Assembly: GCA_955652655.1 (NCBI GenBank)
Contig: CATPCK010000446.1
Coordinates: forward strand, 1 to 6,992
Source of the DNA: an uncultured Ktedonobacteraceae bacterium
GTDB lineage: Bacteria; Chloroflexota; Ktedonobacteria; Ktedonobacterales; Ktedonobacteraceae
Length of the DNA stretch: 6,992 bases
Direction of reading: 5' to 3'
Positions within the stretch are counted from its first letter, which is position 1. The number at the start of each line of letters is the position of its first letter. This document shows, one piece after another, positions 1 through 4,851 of the stretch. The notes beneath the pieces were generated by a model, which saw nothing but the letters and a program-made list of their open reading frames with translations, had not been told where the DNA came from and did not search any database. Position numbers and translations under genes: made by a program.

Positions 1-20
1 ATTACACACCACAACATTTG

Positions 21-205
21 GGCTCATGCGCATTTCCCGTGCTCAGCAGTTCGAACAAGGTAGCCCCTGGCGTGTGCAGAACAGTATCGAGAGATCTTCT
101 TTCCGAAATATGCCATCTCCAGACGTCAGAAGCATTCCGACGAGCTGTCAGGCTGTTTCTTTCGTGCTTTCCTCTCGTGCTGAGCACGGGAAATGCGCAA
201 GAGCC
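21..205. mobile_element. MITE-like element with 28-bp terminal inverted repeats
   Basis: The left arm at 21-48 and the right arm at 178-205 are reverse complements with one mismatch (A26 against A200). The inner 21 bp (28-48 / 178-198) match perfectly, and each arm begins with GGCTC at its outer edge. The 129-bp interior has no coding potential that could be a transposase, so this fits a non-autonomous miniature element or an internally deleted insertion sequence. I see no convincing target-site duplication: the flanks read ACATTTG on the left and GTTAAAA on the right. Short open frames run through it on both strands, but they simply read the inverted arms. The family is not identified. Confidence 0.55.
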
Positions 206-281
206 GTTAAAATAGACAATGTCATAAGAGTGAAAGGTACGGAAGAAATGAGATATTCTTTCAAGTCGACAATGCAGCATA

Positions 282-334
282 AGCCCTTTGTTGAGTTTAT
301 TCTTGGTGAGGAGTAAGCTCAACAAAGGCTTTTT
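282..334 (+). terminator. Long hairpin followed by T-run; terminator or transposon end
   Basis: The arm at 282-299 pairs with 314-330. The core CTTTGTTGAG pairs with CTCAACAAAG, with one bulged C and one G-U wobble, giving about 17 pairs around a 14-nt loop. TTTTT at 330-334 follows, as in a rho-independent terminator for plus-strand transcription. No plus-strand gene lies upstream in the window, so it would serve something to the left or be a relic. On the minus strand the right side reads CTGTTGAAAAAGCC, which resembles the ends of several insertion sequences, so an IS end is an alternative. Confidence 0.4.
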
Positions 335-456
335 CAACAGGCTGACGAGTTATATGTCTTCAATGTATGTAAGTCATAGAAGAGATGAAGCAACATGTTG
401 TTTGCTGAATACATCGGTCTAGAACAATCCATGCAGAGTGGAGCATGTGTTTGTCT
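335..456. other. Non-coding spacer downstream of the VOC gene
   Basis: Together with 206-281 this makes up the rest of the gene-free left end. I see no credible reading frame. The only structure noticed is a perfect 10-bp palindrome, CAACATGTTG, at 391-400. No T-tailed hairpin directly follows the minus-strand stop codon at 457, so the terminator of that gene is not evident. Confidence 0.5.
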
Positions 457-828
457 CTAGTTACGAGGGGGCAACTGCTGTATTGACCATTTATTACCAT
501 CGGGATCGCTAAAATAGATAAATGAACCCCAGGGCATTACTTCGATCTGACTGACTTCAGCACCTCGTTTTACGAGTTCGTCGCGTACTTCATGAATATC
601 CGATACCACCATCTGCAGACCTTTGAGCGATCCCGGCTGCATGTCTGTAATCCCAACCCCAATGACTATCGAGCAGGCGGAACCAGGAGGTGTGAGCTGG
701 ACAAAACGAATCGTATCACTGACCTTGTGATCATGATCTGCATTAAACCCTATCTTTTCCGTGTAGAAAGCCTTTGCGCGGTCGACGTCCGATACGGGAA
801 CCGCGACTAGTTCCAGTTTCATTTGCAT
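457..828 (-). CDS. VOC family (glyoxalase/bleomycin-resistance fold) protein
   Basis: A 123-residue single-domain protein with the paired beta-alpha-beta-beta-beta modules of the vicinal oxygen chelate superfamily. The N-terminal module carries VPVSDVDRAKAFYTEKIGF (10-28). The second carries LQMVVSDIHEVRDELVKRG (71-89) and the closing turn FSDPDGNKWSIQQ (106-118). It closely resembles a widespread, functionally uncharacterised VOC group in Actinobacteria and Chloroflexota. The three positions that bind metal in glyoxalase I appear as L7, a non-ligand near L71, and S115, so metal-dependent lyase or dioxygenase chemistry is unlikely. Ligand binding or an unusual reaction is possible. No Shine-Dalgarno precedes ATG 828. 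A promoter at 863-835 places transcription initiation at about the start codon, which suggests a leaderless mRNA. ATG at 822 is an alternative start two codons in. It is transcribed away from the TetR cluster. The fold is well supported; the function is unknown. Confidence 0.88.
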   Translation of the reverse strand: MQMKLELVAVPVSDVDRAKAFYTEKIGFNADHDHKVSDTIRFVQLTPPGSACSIVIGVGITDMQPGSLKGLQMVVSDIHEVRDELVKRGAEVSQIEVMPWGSFIYFSDPDGNKWSIQQLPPRN

Positions 829-843
829 AGTATAAACATACTA
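828..843. promoter_or_regulatory. Inverted repeat over the VOC -10 box; possible operator
   Basis: TAGTAT-AAAC-ATACTA is a perfect 6-bp inverted repeat. It covers the whole predicted -10 box and the first base of the VOC start codon. A protein bound here would block initiation. No dedicated regulator is adjacent, except the decayed regulator remnant next door. Confidence 0.35.
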
Positions 844-863
844 GAAGTTACGTAAAATGTCAA
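835..863 (-). promoter_or_regulatory. Promoter of the minus-strand VOC gene (leaderless)
   Basis: On the minus strand TTGACA (863-858), a perfect -35 box, is followed after exactly 17 bp by TATGTT (840-835, four of six matches to TATAAT). Six bases (834-829) separate the -10 from ATG at 828, so transcription should begin on or next to the A of the start codon. Confidence 0.6.
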
Positions 864-886
864 TGCTAGATGCTGTTTTCATGTCG

Positions 887-903
887 TGACGCATGGCGCG
901 TCA
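887..903. repeat. Small inverted repeat TGACGC/GCGTCA
   Basis: Perfect 6-bp arms at 887-892 and 898-903 flank a 5-nt loop. The repeat overlaps the TGA stop (903-901, minus strand) of the putative regulator remnant. It lacks a T-run, so it is not a convincing intrinsic terminator. Confidence 0.3.
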
Positions 904-1022
904 TGGTCGATGATACGTCTGGAGAATGGCTTCCAACAGATTGGGGAAGCGCACCTCCAGATCTTCTCTGCGCAGTGAGAACAGCACTCGCCTTCCTTGT
1001 GGCGTTCGAGAATATTGAACTG
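901..1022 (-). pseudogene. Possible frameshifted 3' remnant of an ArsR-type regulator
   Basis: One minus-strand frame ending at TGA 903-901 reads QGRRVLFSLRREDLEVRFP and then NLLEAIL. This looks like the wing and C-terminal helix of a winged-helix ArsR repressor. In a different frame just upstream (1022-1002) the strand reads QFNILER, which resembles the end of the ArsR recognition helix (HLNILERAGLV). The two pieces lie in the expected order, but a frameshift and loss of about seven codons separate them. I see no plausible start codon or metal-binding ELCVCDL motif. I infer a decayed regulator gene. Coincidental open reading is the alternative, and a homology search of both frames would decide. 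Confidence 0.33.
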
Positions 1023-1065
1023 ATGAACAGAGGCGCATGAATATCGCGAAGCCTTCATATTTCCC

Positions 1066-1084
1066 AATCAACTGATTGACAAAC
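1066..1084 (+). promoter_or_regulatory. Operator-like repeat copy 1, over the -35 box
   Basis: AATCAACTGATTGACAAAC matches a second copy at 1107-1125 in 18 of 19 bases. The core is an imperfect palindrome (ATCAA-CTGA-TTGAC) and it covers the -35 hexamer of the TetR-gene promoter. This is the expected layout for TetR autorepression. Confidence 0.6.
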
Positions 1085-1104
1085 ACACATTTGTATGCTA
1101 TGAT
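1076..1104 (+). promoter_or_regulatory. Sigma-70 promoter of the TetR operon
   Basis: TTGACA (1076-1081) is followed after 17 bp by TATGAT (1099-1104), and a TG at 1096-1097 adds an extended -10. The predicted transcription start is near 1111, inside operator copy 2. This is the strongest promoter in the window. Confidence 0.75.
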
Positions 1105-1106
1105 CT

Positions 1107-1125
1107 AATCAACTGATTGATAAAC
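1107..1125 (+). promoter_or_regulatory. Operator-like repeat copy 2, over the transcription start
   Basis: AATCAACTGATTGATAAAC contains the perfect arms ATCAA/TTGAT around CTGA. It lies 41 bp (about four helical turns) downstream of copy 1, so both copies face the same side of the DNA. It covers the predicted start of transcription. Bound repressor would block initiation. Confidence 0.6.
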
Positions 1126-1139
1126 GGGAGGTTAAACGG

Positions 1140-1805
1140 ATGAGTGAGCCTGTGGCAAATTTTGAAGATGTAGAGCATACTCCTCAACGCCTGGAGAGAG
1201 CACGAACAACACATGGAGACGAACGGCGCCGCTCATTGGTGCTGGCGGCCTATGATCTGATCGCGGAGAAAGGATTTGAGGATCTGCGCACGCGGGATGT
1301 GGCCATGAGGGCGGGAGTGAATATTGCAACGCTGCATTATTATTTTGCGAGCAAAGAAGATTTGATCGATGGGGTAGTGGATTATCTGCTGGACCTGTTC
1401 AGTTCGGAGGCATCGCGGGACCTGCAACTGGATTTCTCCACACCGCTGGGGCATTTGCAAGCCATGTTTCGGAATACAGTCTACCGCATGCGCACGATGC
1501 CGAAGATGTTCGTAGTGCTGGGGGAGCTAGTGATGCGCTCCCAGCGTCACCCAGAGCTTGAGGGAGCAATGCGGCGCATGGACGAGCAGTGGATGCATTA
1601 TCTGGGCTGGATACTGACTGAGGGAGTGGCACAAGGCCAGTTTCGGGCCGATCTGGACCTTGAAACCACGGCCAAAAAGATCATTGTGGTAGTGAAAGGC
1701 GTCACTTTCTCCTACGTCTGGTCGCGTCAGGAGGTCGATTTTGAGGGGATGTTACAGATTGTGGAGCGGTTGGTATTACCTGAACCGGGCCAGGGTGAAC
1801 TATAA
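1140..1805 (+). CDS. TetR/AcrR family transcriptional regulator
   Basis: A 221-residue one-component repressor of usual TetR length. After a polar extension of about 28 residues, the DNA-binding domain runs from about 29 to 80. Helix-turn-helix residues are at about 51-68, followed by the hallmark LHYYFASKEDL (65-75). Residues 95-215 form the helical ligand-binding and dimerisation domain, with a conserved-looking stretch LTEGVAQGQFRADLDLETTA. ATG 1140 has a strong Shine-Dalgarno (GGGAGG, 1126-1131) with 8-nt spacing. It is first in a probable operon with the membrane cupredoxin and a VOC protein. The duplicated 19-bp repeat around its promoter argues for autoregulation, relieved by an unknown small molecule. 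The family call is secure; the effector cannot be read from the sequence. Confidence 0.95.
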   Translation: MSEPVANFEDVEHTPQRLERARTTHGDERRRSLVLAAYDLIAEKGFEDLRTRDVAMRAGVNIATLHYYFASKEDLIDGVVDYLLDLFSSEASRDLQLDFSTPLGHLQAMFRNTVYRMRTMPKMFVVLGELVMRSQRHPELEGAMRRMDEQWMHYLGWILTEGVAQGQFRADLDLETTAKKIIVVVKGVTFSYVWSRQEVDFEGMLQIVERLVLPEPGQGEL

Positions 1806-1876
1806 AATAGCGCGTCTTTCGAGGGAATGCTTGGATTTTATTGTACCTATGGCTGGTTTTTAAGGAGTAGACGGTG

Positions 1877-2683
1877 ATGAAGACAACTGATCAACAAGGA
1901 GTACTATCGAGAGTGCCTCTGTCATTTATGGGCTGGTTAACGGCCGGATCGCTGGTGGGTATCGGCATCGGATTCTGGCTGTTGATGATGATGATCGGAG
2001 TGACAGTGGTGGCGATTGCCATTATCGCTGTTGCGTCTATTGTGATGGCGGGGCTGGTGTTGACAGGCGTGCGCTGGACGCCTGCGCTGGGAGCATTGTT
2101 TGGCGCTGGGGTGTGGATCGGCGGGCTGTCATCGCAGCAATATTCGCTCTATCATCTGACGCACCCACAAGAAGGAGGACCATTTATCGTCTCGGTGCTG
2201 ATCTATGTGCTGGCGATAGTAGCAATCGTAGCGGGTATTGCGGCGACCATGCAGAACTATCGCCGCGGGGCACGACTCGCGCCGCGCTGGACCAGTGCGT
2301 TTCTGGGCGTGCTGGCTGGGTTTGTCGTTGGCGCGACGGTAGTATCACTGCTTGTACTTCCTGGGAACACGCGGGCCGCTCAGGCACCGACCGAGCCGGG
2401 TACTGTACACATGGGGATAGCCAGCTTCTCACAACCGACCGTCACTATCGCCAAGGGATCCATGCTGAAACTGGTGGACGATGGAAGCTTCCTGCATATT
2501 ATCACCAATGGCGCGTGGGATGGCTCGACGCCGAAATCGGCAAGCGAGCCAGGAGCGCCAGTCGTGAAGGATAGACAGGTCAAAGGGGGAGGCATAACCA
2601 TCGGCCCATTTAATACGGCGGGCACATTCTCAATATATTGCACCGTCCACCCAGGAATGACGCTCAAAGTGATTGTGCAGTAG
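1877..2683 (+). CDS. Polytopic membrane protein with C-terminal cupredoxin domain
   Basis: A 268-residue protein. Residues 1-165 are hydrophobic with about five transmembrane segments (roughly 20-39, 40-64, 69-85, 103-124, 142-162). Residues 170-268 form a plastocyanin/azurin-like domain that should face outside. Type-1 copper ligands are evident: H207 in SFLHIITNG, then C255, H258 and M261 in YCTVHPGM, the C-x2-H-x2-M ligand loop. The domain should bind one copper and transfer electrons or hold copper at the membrane. The redox partner is unknown. AAGGAG (1862-1867) serves either GTG 1874 or ATG 1877; I chose ATG (9-nt spacing). It starts 71 nt after the TetR stop with no terminator between, so it is probably co-transcribed and repressor-controlled. 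No haem-binding or oxidase motifs are seen in the membrane part. The domain call is strong; the physiological role is open. Confidence 0.9.
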   Translation: MKTTDQQGVLSRVPLSFMGWLTAGSLVGIGIGFWLLMMMIGVTVVAIAIIAVASIVMAGLVLTGVRWTPALGALFGAGVWIGGLSSQQYSLYHLTHPQEGGPFIVSVLIYVLAIVAIVAGIAATMQNYRRGARLAPRWTSAFLGVLAGFVVGATVVSLLVLPGNTRAAQAPTEPGTVHMGIASFSQPTVTIAKGSMLKLVDDGSFLHIITNGAWDGSTPKSASEPGAPVVKDRQVKGGGITIGPFNTAGTFSIYCTVHPGMTLKVIVQ

Positions 2684-2710
2684 CTACAACAGCCACAAGG
2701 GCTGTTGCAG
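2684..2710. repeat. Intergenic hairpin 1
   Basis: CAACAGCC (2687-2694) pairs perfectly with GGCTGTTG (2700-2707) around a 5-nt loop, extended by two pairs beyond one mismatch. It begins right after the cupredoxin stop codon. No T-run follows, so it is more likely an mRNA-stabilising or processing hairpin, or part of a repeat, than an intrinsic terminator. Confidence 0.5.
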
Positions 2711-2717
2711 GACTCAT

Positions 2718-2764
2718 CCCTCGCGTAGCGACAAACCCGTGTGGTTGTCGCTGGCTCGCGAGGG
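2718..2764. repeat. Intergenic hairpin 2, long two-part stem
   Basis: CCCTCGCG (2718-2725) pairs with CGCGAGGG (2757-2764), and AGCGACAA (2727-2734) pairs with TTGTCGCT (2745-2752). That gives 16 perfect pairs interrupted only by a small asymmetric internal loop. The apical loop is 10 nt. No T-run follows, and the next gene's Shine-Dalgarno starts 7 nt later. It resembles a REP-type palindrome or a regulatory mRNA hairpin. Confidence 0.55.
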
Positions 2765-2785
2765 CTCAGGAAAGGAGATAGCGGT

Positions 2786-3151
2786 ATGACCACAGAAAAT
2801 AGTAATGCGCAGACGATAGGCGTTTCGATGGAGGGATTGACGTTGCGCGTCGCGGACATAGAACGCTCGCTGGCGTTTTACAAGATGATTCCCGGCGTCG
2901 AGGAAATCGTGCACCGGCCTGGAGAATTTGCCCTGCTCTCCGTAGGCAAGGGGATGGTAGGGCTATTGAAGTATGGAGCCACGCATCTAGAGTTTGGGAC
3001 AGCGGATGTGGATGGGTTGTACCGGCATTTGCGGGAAGTAGGTTTTCCGGTAGAGGGTGCGCCGAGCCAGAAGCCGTGGGGGGAGTATACATTCACGGTG
3101 CGTGATCCAGATGGGCACGTTTTGGAGTTCGACGATTCGCATGGCGTGTAA
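2786..3151 (+). CDS. VOC family (glyoxalase-like) protein
   Basis: A 121-residue VOC protein with two beta-alpha-beta-beta-beta modules. The first has LTLRVADIERSLAFY (18-32). The second has THLEFGTADVDGLYRHLREVGF (66-87), with the closing FTVRDPDGHVLEF (103-115). Candidate metal ligands H67 and E114 are kept, but the usual first-strand His/Gln is G17, so metal binding would be incomplete or use another residue. An ATG at 2786 follows AAAGGAG (2771-2777) with 8-nt spacing. A longer GTG-initiated frame from 2741 is rejected because it starts inside hairpin 2 and has no Shine-Dalgarno. As the third gene of the TetR/cupredoxin cluster it may act on or bind the same compound class; that is inference only. 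It is not a close duplicate of the 457-828 VOC protein. Confidence 0.88.
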   Translation: MTTENSNAQTIGVSMEGLTLRVADIERSLAFYKMIPGVEEIVHRPGEFALLSVGKGMVGLLKYGATHLEFGTADVDGLYRHLREVGFPVEGAPSQKPWGEYTFTVRDPDGHVLEFDDSHGV

Positions 3152-3250
3152 AGCAAGCCACCTGATTGTACATCACAACATTCCAGGTACAGCCCCATTA
3201 ACTGGTGAAATAATCGCCACGCTTGCCGTAATGTTTTGGAGACGGCGTTG

Positions 3251-3259
3251 TGCTATACT
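3251..3259 (+). promoter_or_regulatory. Extended -10 promoter of the sensor gene
   Basis: TGC-TATACT (3251-3259) is an extended -10 element. No good -35 is present about 17 bp upstream. Transcription would start near 3266, leaving a leader of about 83 nt before ATG 3349. The TGCTAYACTG string recurs in the pentapeptide gene promoter. Confidence 0.4.
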
Positions 3260-3307
3260 GGCAGGGAGACAAGCTCAACGACACTATAACTTCGTGCATA
3301 CCACGGC

Positions 3308-3333
3308 TTCGCTCAGGATTTTCAGAGAGCGAA
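3308..3333 (+). promoter_or_regulatory. 5' leader hairpin abutting the sensor-gene ribosome site
   Basis: TTCGCTC (3308-3314) pairs perfectly with GAGCGAA (3327-3333). The right arm overlaps the first two bases of the strong Shine-Dalgarno AAAGGAGG (3332-3339). It might modulate translation, but leaves the GGAGG core free. Confidence 0.3.
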
Positions 3334-3348
3334 AGGAGGAGCAGAGCG

Positions 3349-4695
3349 ATGACCTTGCATCAGCGTCCACTGAGCGAGGCGCTTCCTGCCGCCTCGCCCA
3401 CGCCGCCAGGACGAGGGCGGTGGAACTGGCATCGAGTCGCGCAGGGGGTCTGGATCGTGCTCGCCCTCGTGCTGCTGGTCACCTTCGTGGCCAACATTCC
3501 CGCCTTCTATCAGTCCTCGCGTACTGGTTGCACCCAGCCCAGCCCTGTGGATTGTGCAACCGGGCTACTCACCCCAGGCAATTTCCAGGCCCTGACCCGG
3601 CTGCATTTCTCCTTCACGGCGGTTGCGGCCTTCTTAGCCACGCTCACTCTCGCGGTGTCCGTGTTGTACTGGATGGTCGGCCTCCTGATCTTCTGGCGCA
3701 AATCCCAGGAATGGATGGGCCTGTTCGCCTCGCTGCTGCTCGTGATGTTGGGCGCAACCGGCATTTACGGATTCTTTGGTGCCACGCAGACGCCCCAGCT
3801 TGTTCAACTCCTGACCAATATCACTTTTTTTTTGCTAGTCCCTGTCGGGGGTGTCTTTTTCCTGACCTTTCCCACCGGGCACTTCACCCCCCGCTGGACC
3901 TGGGTCGCCTTCGTGCTCTATATGTTGAGTTCGCTACCCTTTATGCCCCCTCTCGCGTCATTTCTGACGTATTTCCTCCCGGTGGGGGTGCAGGTCTACC
4001 GCTATGTGCGCATCTATGACGCAGTGCAGCGCCAGCAGACCAAGTGGTTCGTCTTTGGTTTCAGTGTTGGCTTCTCTTTCTTAGCCATTGATTATGTGCT
4101 CGGCGCGGTGGTGCCTGGCTTGGGCGCCCCTGACTCGTGGTACCAACTCCTCGATGCGCTGACATGGCTGTTAATCTGGACGCTTCTTCTCCTGAGCATG
4201 GGCATCGCCATTTTGCGCTACCGGCTGTGGGACATCGATGTCCTCATCAACCGAGCGTTGGTCTACGGCAGCCTGACTGCCCTGCTGGTGGCGCTCTATG
4301 TCGGCCTCATCCTGGCCTTGCAAGCCCTGGTGCATGCCGTGAGTGGCAGCCTGTCCCAGCAGCCCCTGGTCATCGTCGCCTCCACGCTGGTGATTGCGGC
4401 TCTCTTCCAGCCGTTACACCGTAGCATCCAGGCTCTCATTGACCGTCGCTTCTATCGCCGCAAGTATGACGCCGCCAGGATCACCGCCGCCTTCAGTTCC
4501 ACGCTGCGCAATGAGGTGGACCTGGATCAGTTGCGCGAGCAGCTGCTGGCCGTGGTGCAGGAAACGATGCAGCCTGCCCATGTCTCCCTGTGGGTGCGCC
4601 AGCCCAGCCGCATGGAAACTCCCTCATTCCAGGCCAGCAAGCCTCCCCCTGAAGAAACCCGAGTACGTGAGGAGATCGCAGGGCATGGTGTGTGA
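3349..4695 (+). CDS. Multi-TM sensor-like membrane protein lacking a kinase domain
   Basis: A 448-residue protein with about nine transmembrane segments (near 33-51, 87-115, 124-144, 156-175, 184-212, 233-254, 266-289, 305-329 and 338-355). The loop at 52-86 holds C61 and C69, possibly a disulfide on the outer face. The signature ILRYRLWDIDVLINRAL (288-304), then FQPLHRSIQALIDRRFYRR (353-371) and a helical linker (372-415, ending PAHVSLWVR), match the membrane module of actinobacterial and Chloroflexota histidine kinases. Those normally continue into GAF, HisKA and HATPase domains. This one ends about 30 residues later without any of them, so it may be a free-standing sensor, a partner-dependent receptor, or a shortened kinase. 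ATG 3349 has AAAGGAGG with 9-nt spacing. An upstream in-frame ATG at 3250 is rejected because it precedes the predicted transcription start. A T9 tract (3825-3833) lies in the coding sequence. Confidence 0.85.
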   Translation: MTLHQRPLSEALPAASPTPPGRGRWNWHRVAQGVWIVLALVLLVTFVANIPAFYQSSRTGCTQPSPVDCATGLLTPGNFQALTRLHFSFTAVAAFLATLTLAVSVLYWMVGLLIFWRKSQEWMGLFASLLLVMLGATGIYGFFGATQTPQLVQLLTNITFFLLVPVGGVFFLTFPTGHFTPRWTWVAFVLYMLSSLPFMPPLASFLTYFLPVGVQVYRYVRIYDAVQRQQTKWFVFGFSVGFSFLAIDYVLGAVVPGLGAPDSWYQLLDALTWLLIWTLLLLSMGIAILRYRLWDIDVLINRALVYGSLTALLVALYVGLILALQALVHAVSGSLSQQPLVIVASTLVIAALFQPLHRSIQALIDRRFYRRKYDAARITAAFSSTLRNEVDLDQLREQLLAVVQETMQPAHVSLWVRQPSRMETPSFQASKPPPEETRVREEIAGHGV

Positions 4696-4776
4696 TCACT
4701 TTCACCGTTTAATGTAGCTGTACAGGGCTCTTTAAAAGTCGAGCCATTGAGTTTAAGACTTGCCGGGTAACACAAC

Positions 4777-4803
4777 AAAATCGTGCTTATTCACTCGATT
4801 TTT
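4777..4803. terminator. Weak A/T-rich hairpin with flanking A and T runs
   Basis: AAAATCG (4777-4783) pairs with CGATTTT (4796-4802), loop 12 nt, followed by one further T. It lies between the sensor stop (4695) and the next promoter, where a terminator would be expected. The stem is short and weak, so this is tentative. Confidence 0.3.
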
Positions 4804-4815
4804 ACATAGCCTGCC

Positions 4816-4844
4816 TAGGCATACAGGGACTTTTATGCTACACT
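4816..4844 (+). promoter_or_regulatory. Promoter of the pentapeptide gene (leaderless)
   Basis: TAGGCA (4816-4821, four of six matches to the -35 consensus), 17 bp, then TACACT (4839-4844) with TG at 4836-4837. The predicted start of transcription is 4851-4852, the ATG itself. No Shine-Dalgarno is present. Confidence 0.5.
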
Positions 4845-4851
4845 GCGATGT

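Noticed and set aside
2..337. A 111-codon minus-strand open frame across the left end
   Set aside because: It needs a TTG start inside the hairpin, has no ribosome site, and reads straight through both arms of the inverted-repeat element. It shows no recognisable domain.
391..400. Palindrome CAACATGTTG considered as an operator
   Set aside because: It lies downstream of the VOC gene with no promoter nearby, and a 10-bp palindrome alone is not enough support.
2113..2574. A 153-codon plus-strand frame inside the cupredoxin gene
   Set aside because: It is off-phase to a gene with clear TM segments and copper ligands, and it has no domain features.
2741..2785. Upstream GTG start extending the second VOC protein by 15 residues
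   Set aside because: The start lies in the loop of a strong hairpin without a ribosome site, whereas ATG 2786 has AAAGGAG at ideal spacing and gives a normal-length protein.
3057..4019. A 320-codon plus-strand frame overlapping the VOC and sensor genes
   Set aside because: It is out of phase with both real genes, is rich in Arg/Ala/His and Cys as expected for an off-frame reading of GC-rich coding DNA, and has no domain or ribosome site.
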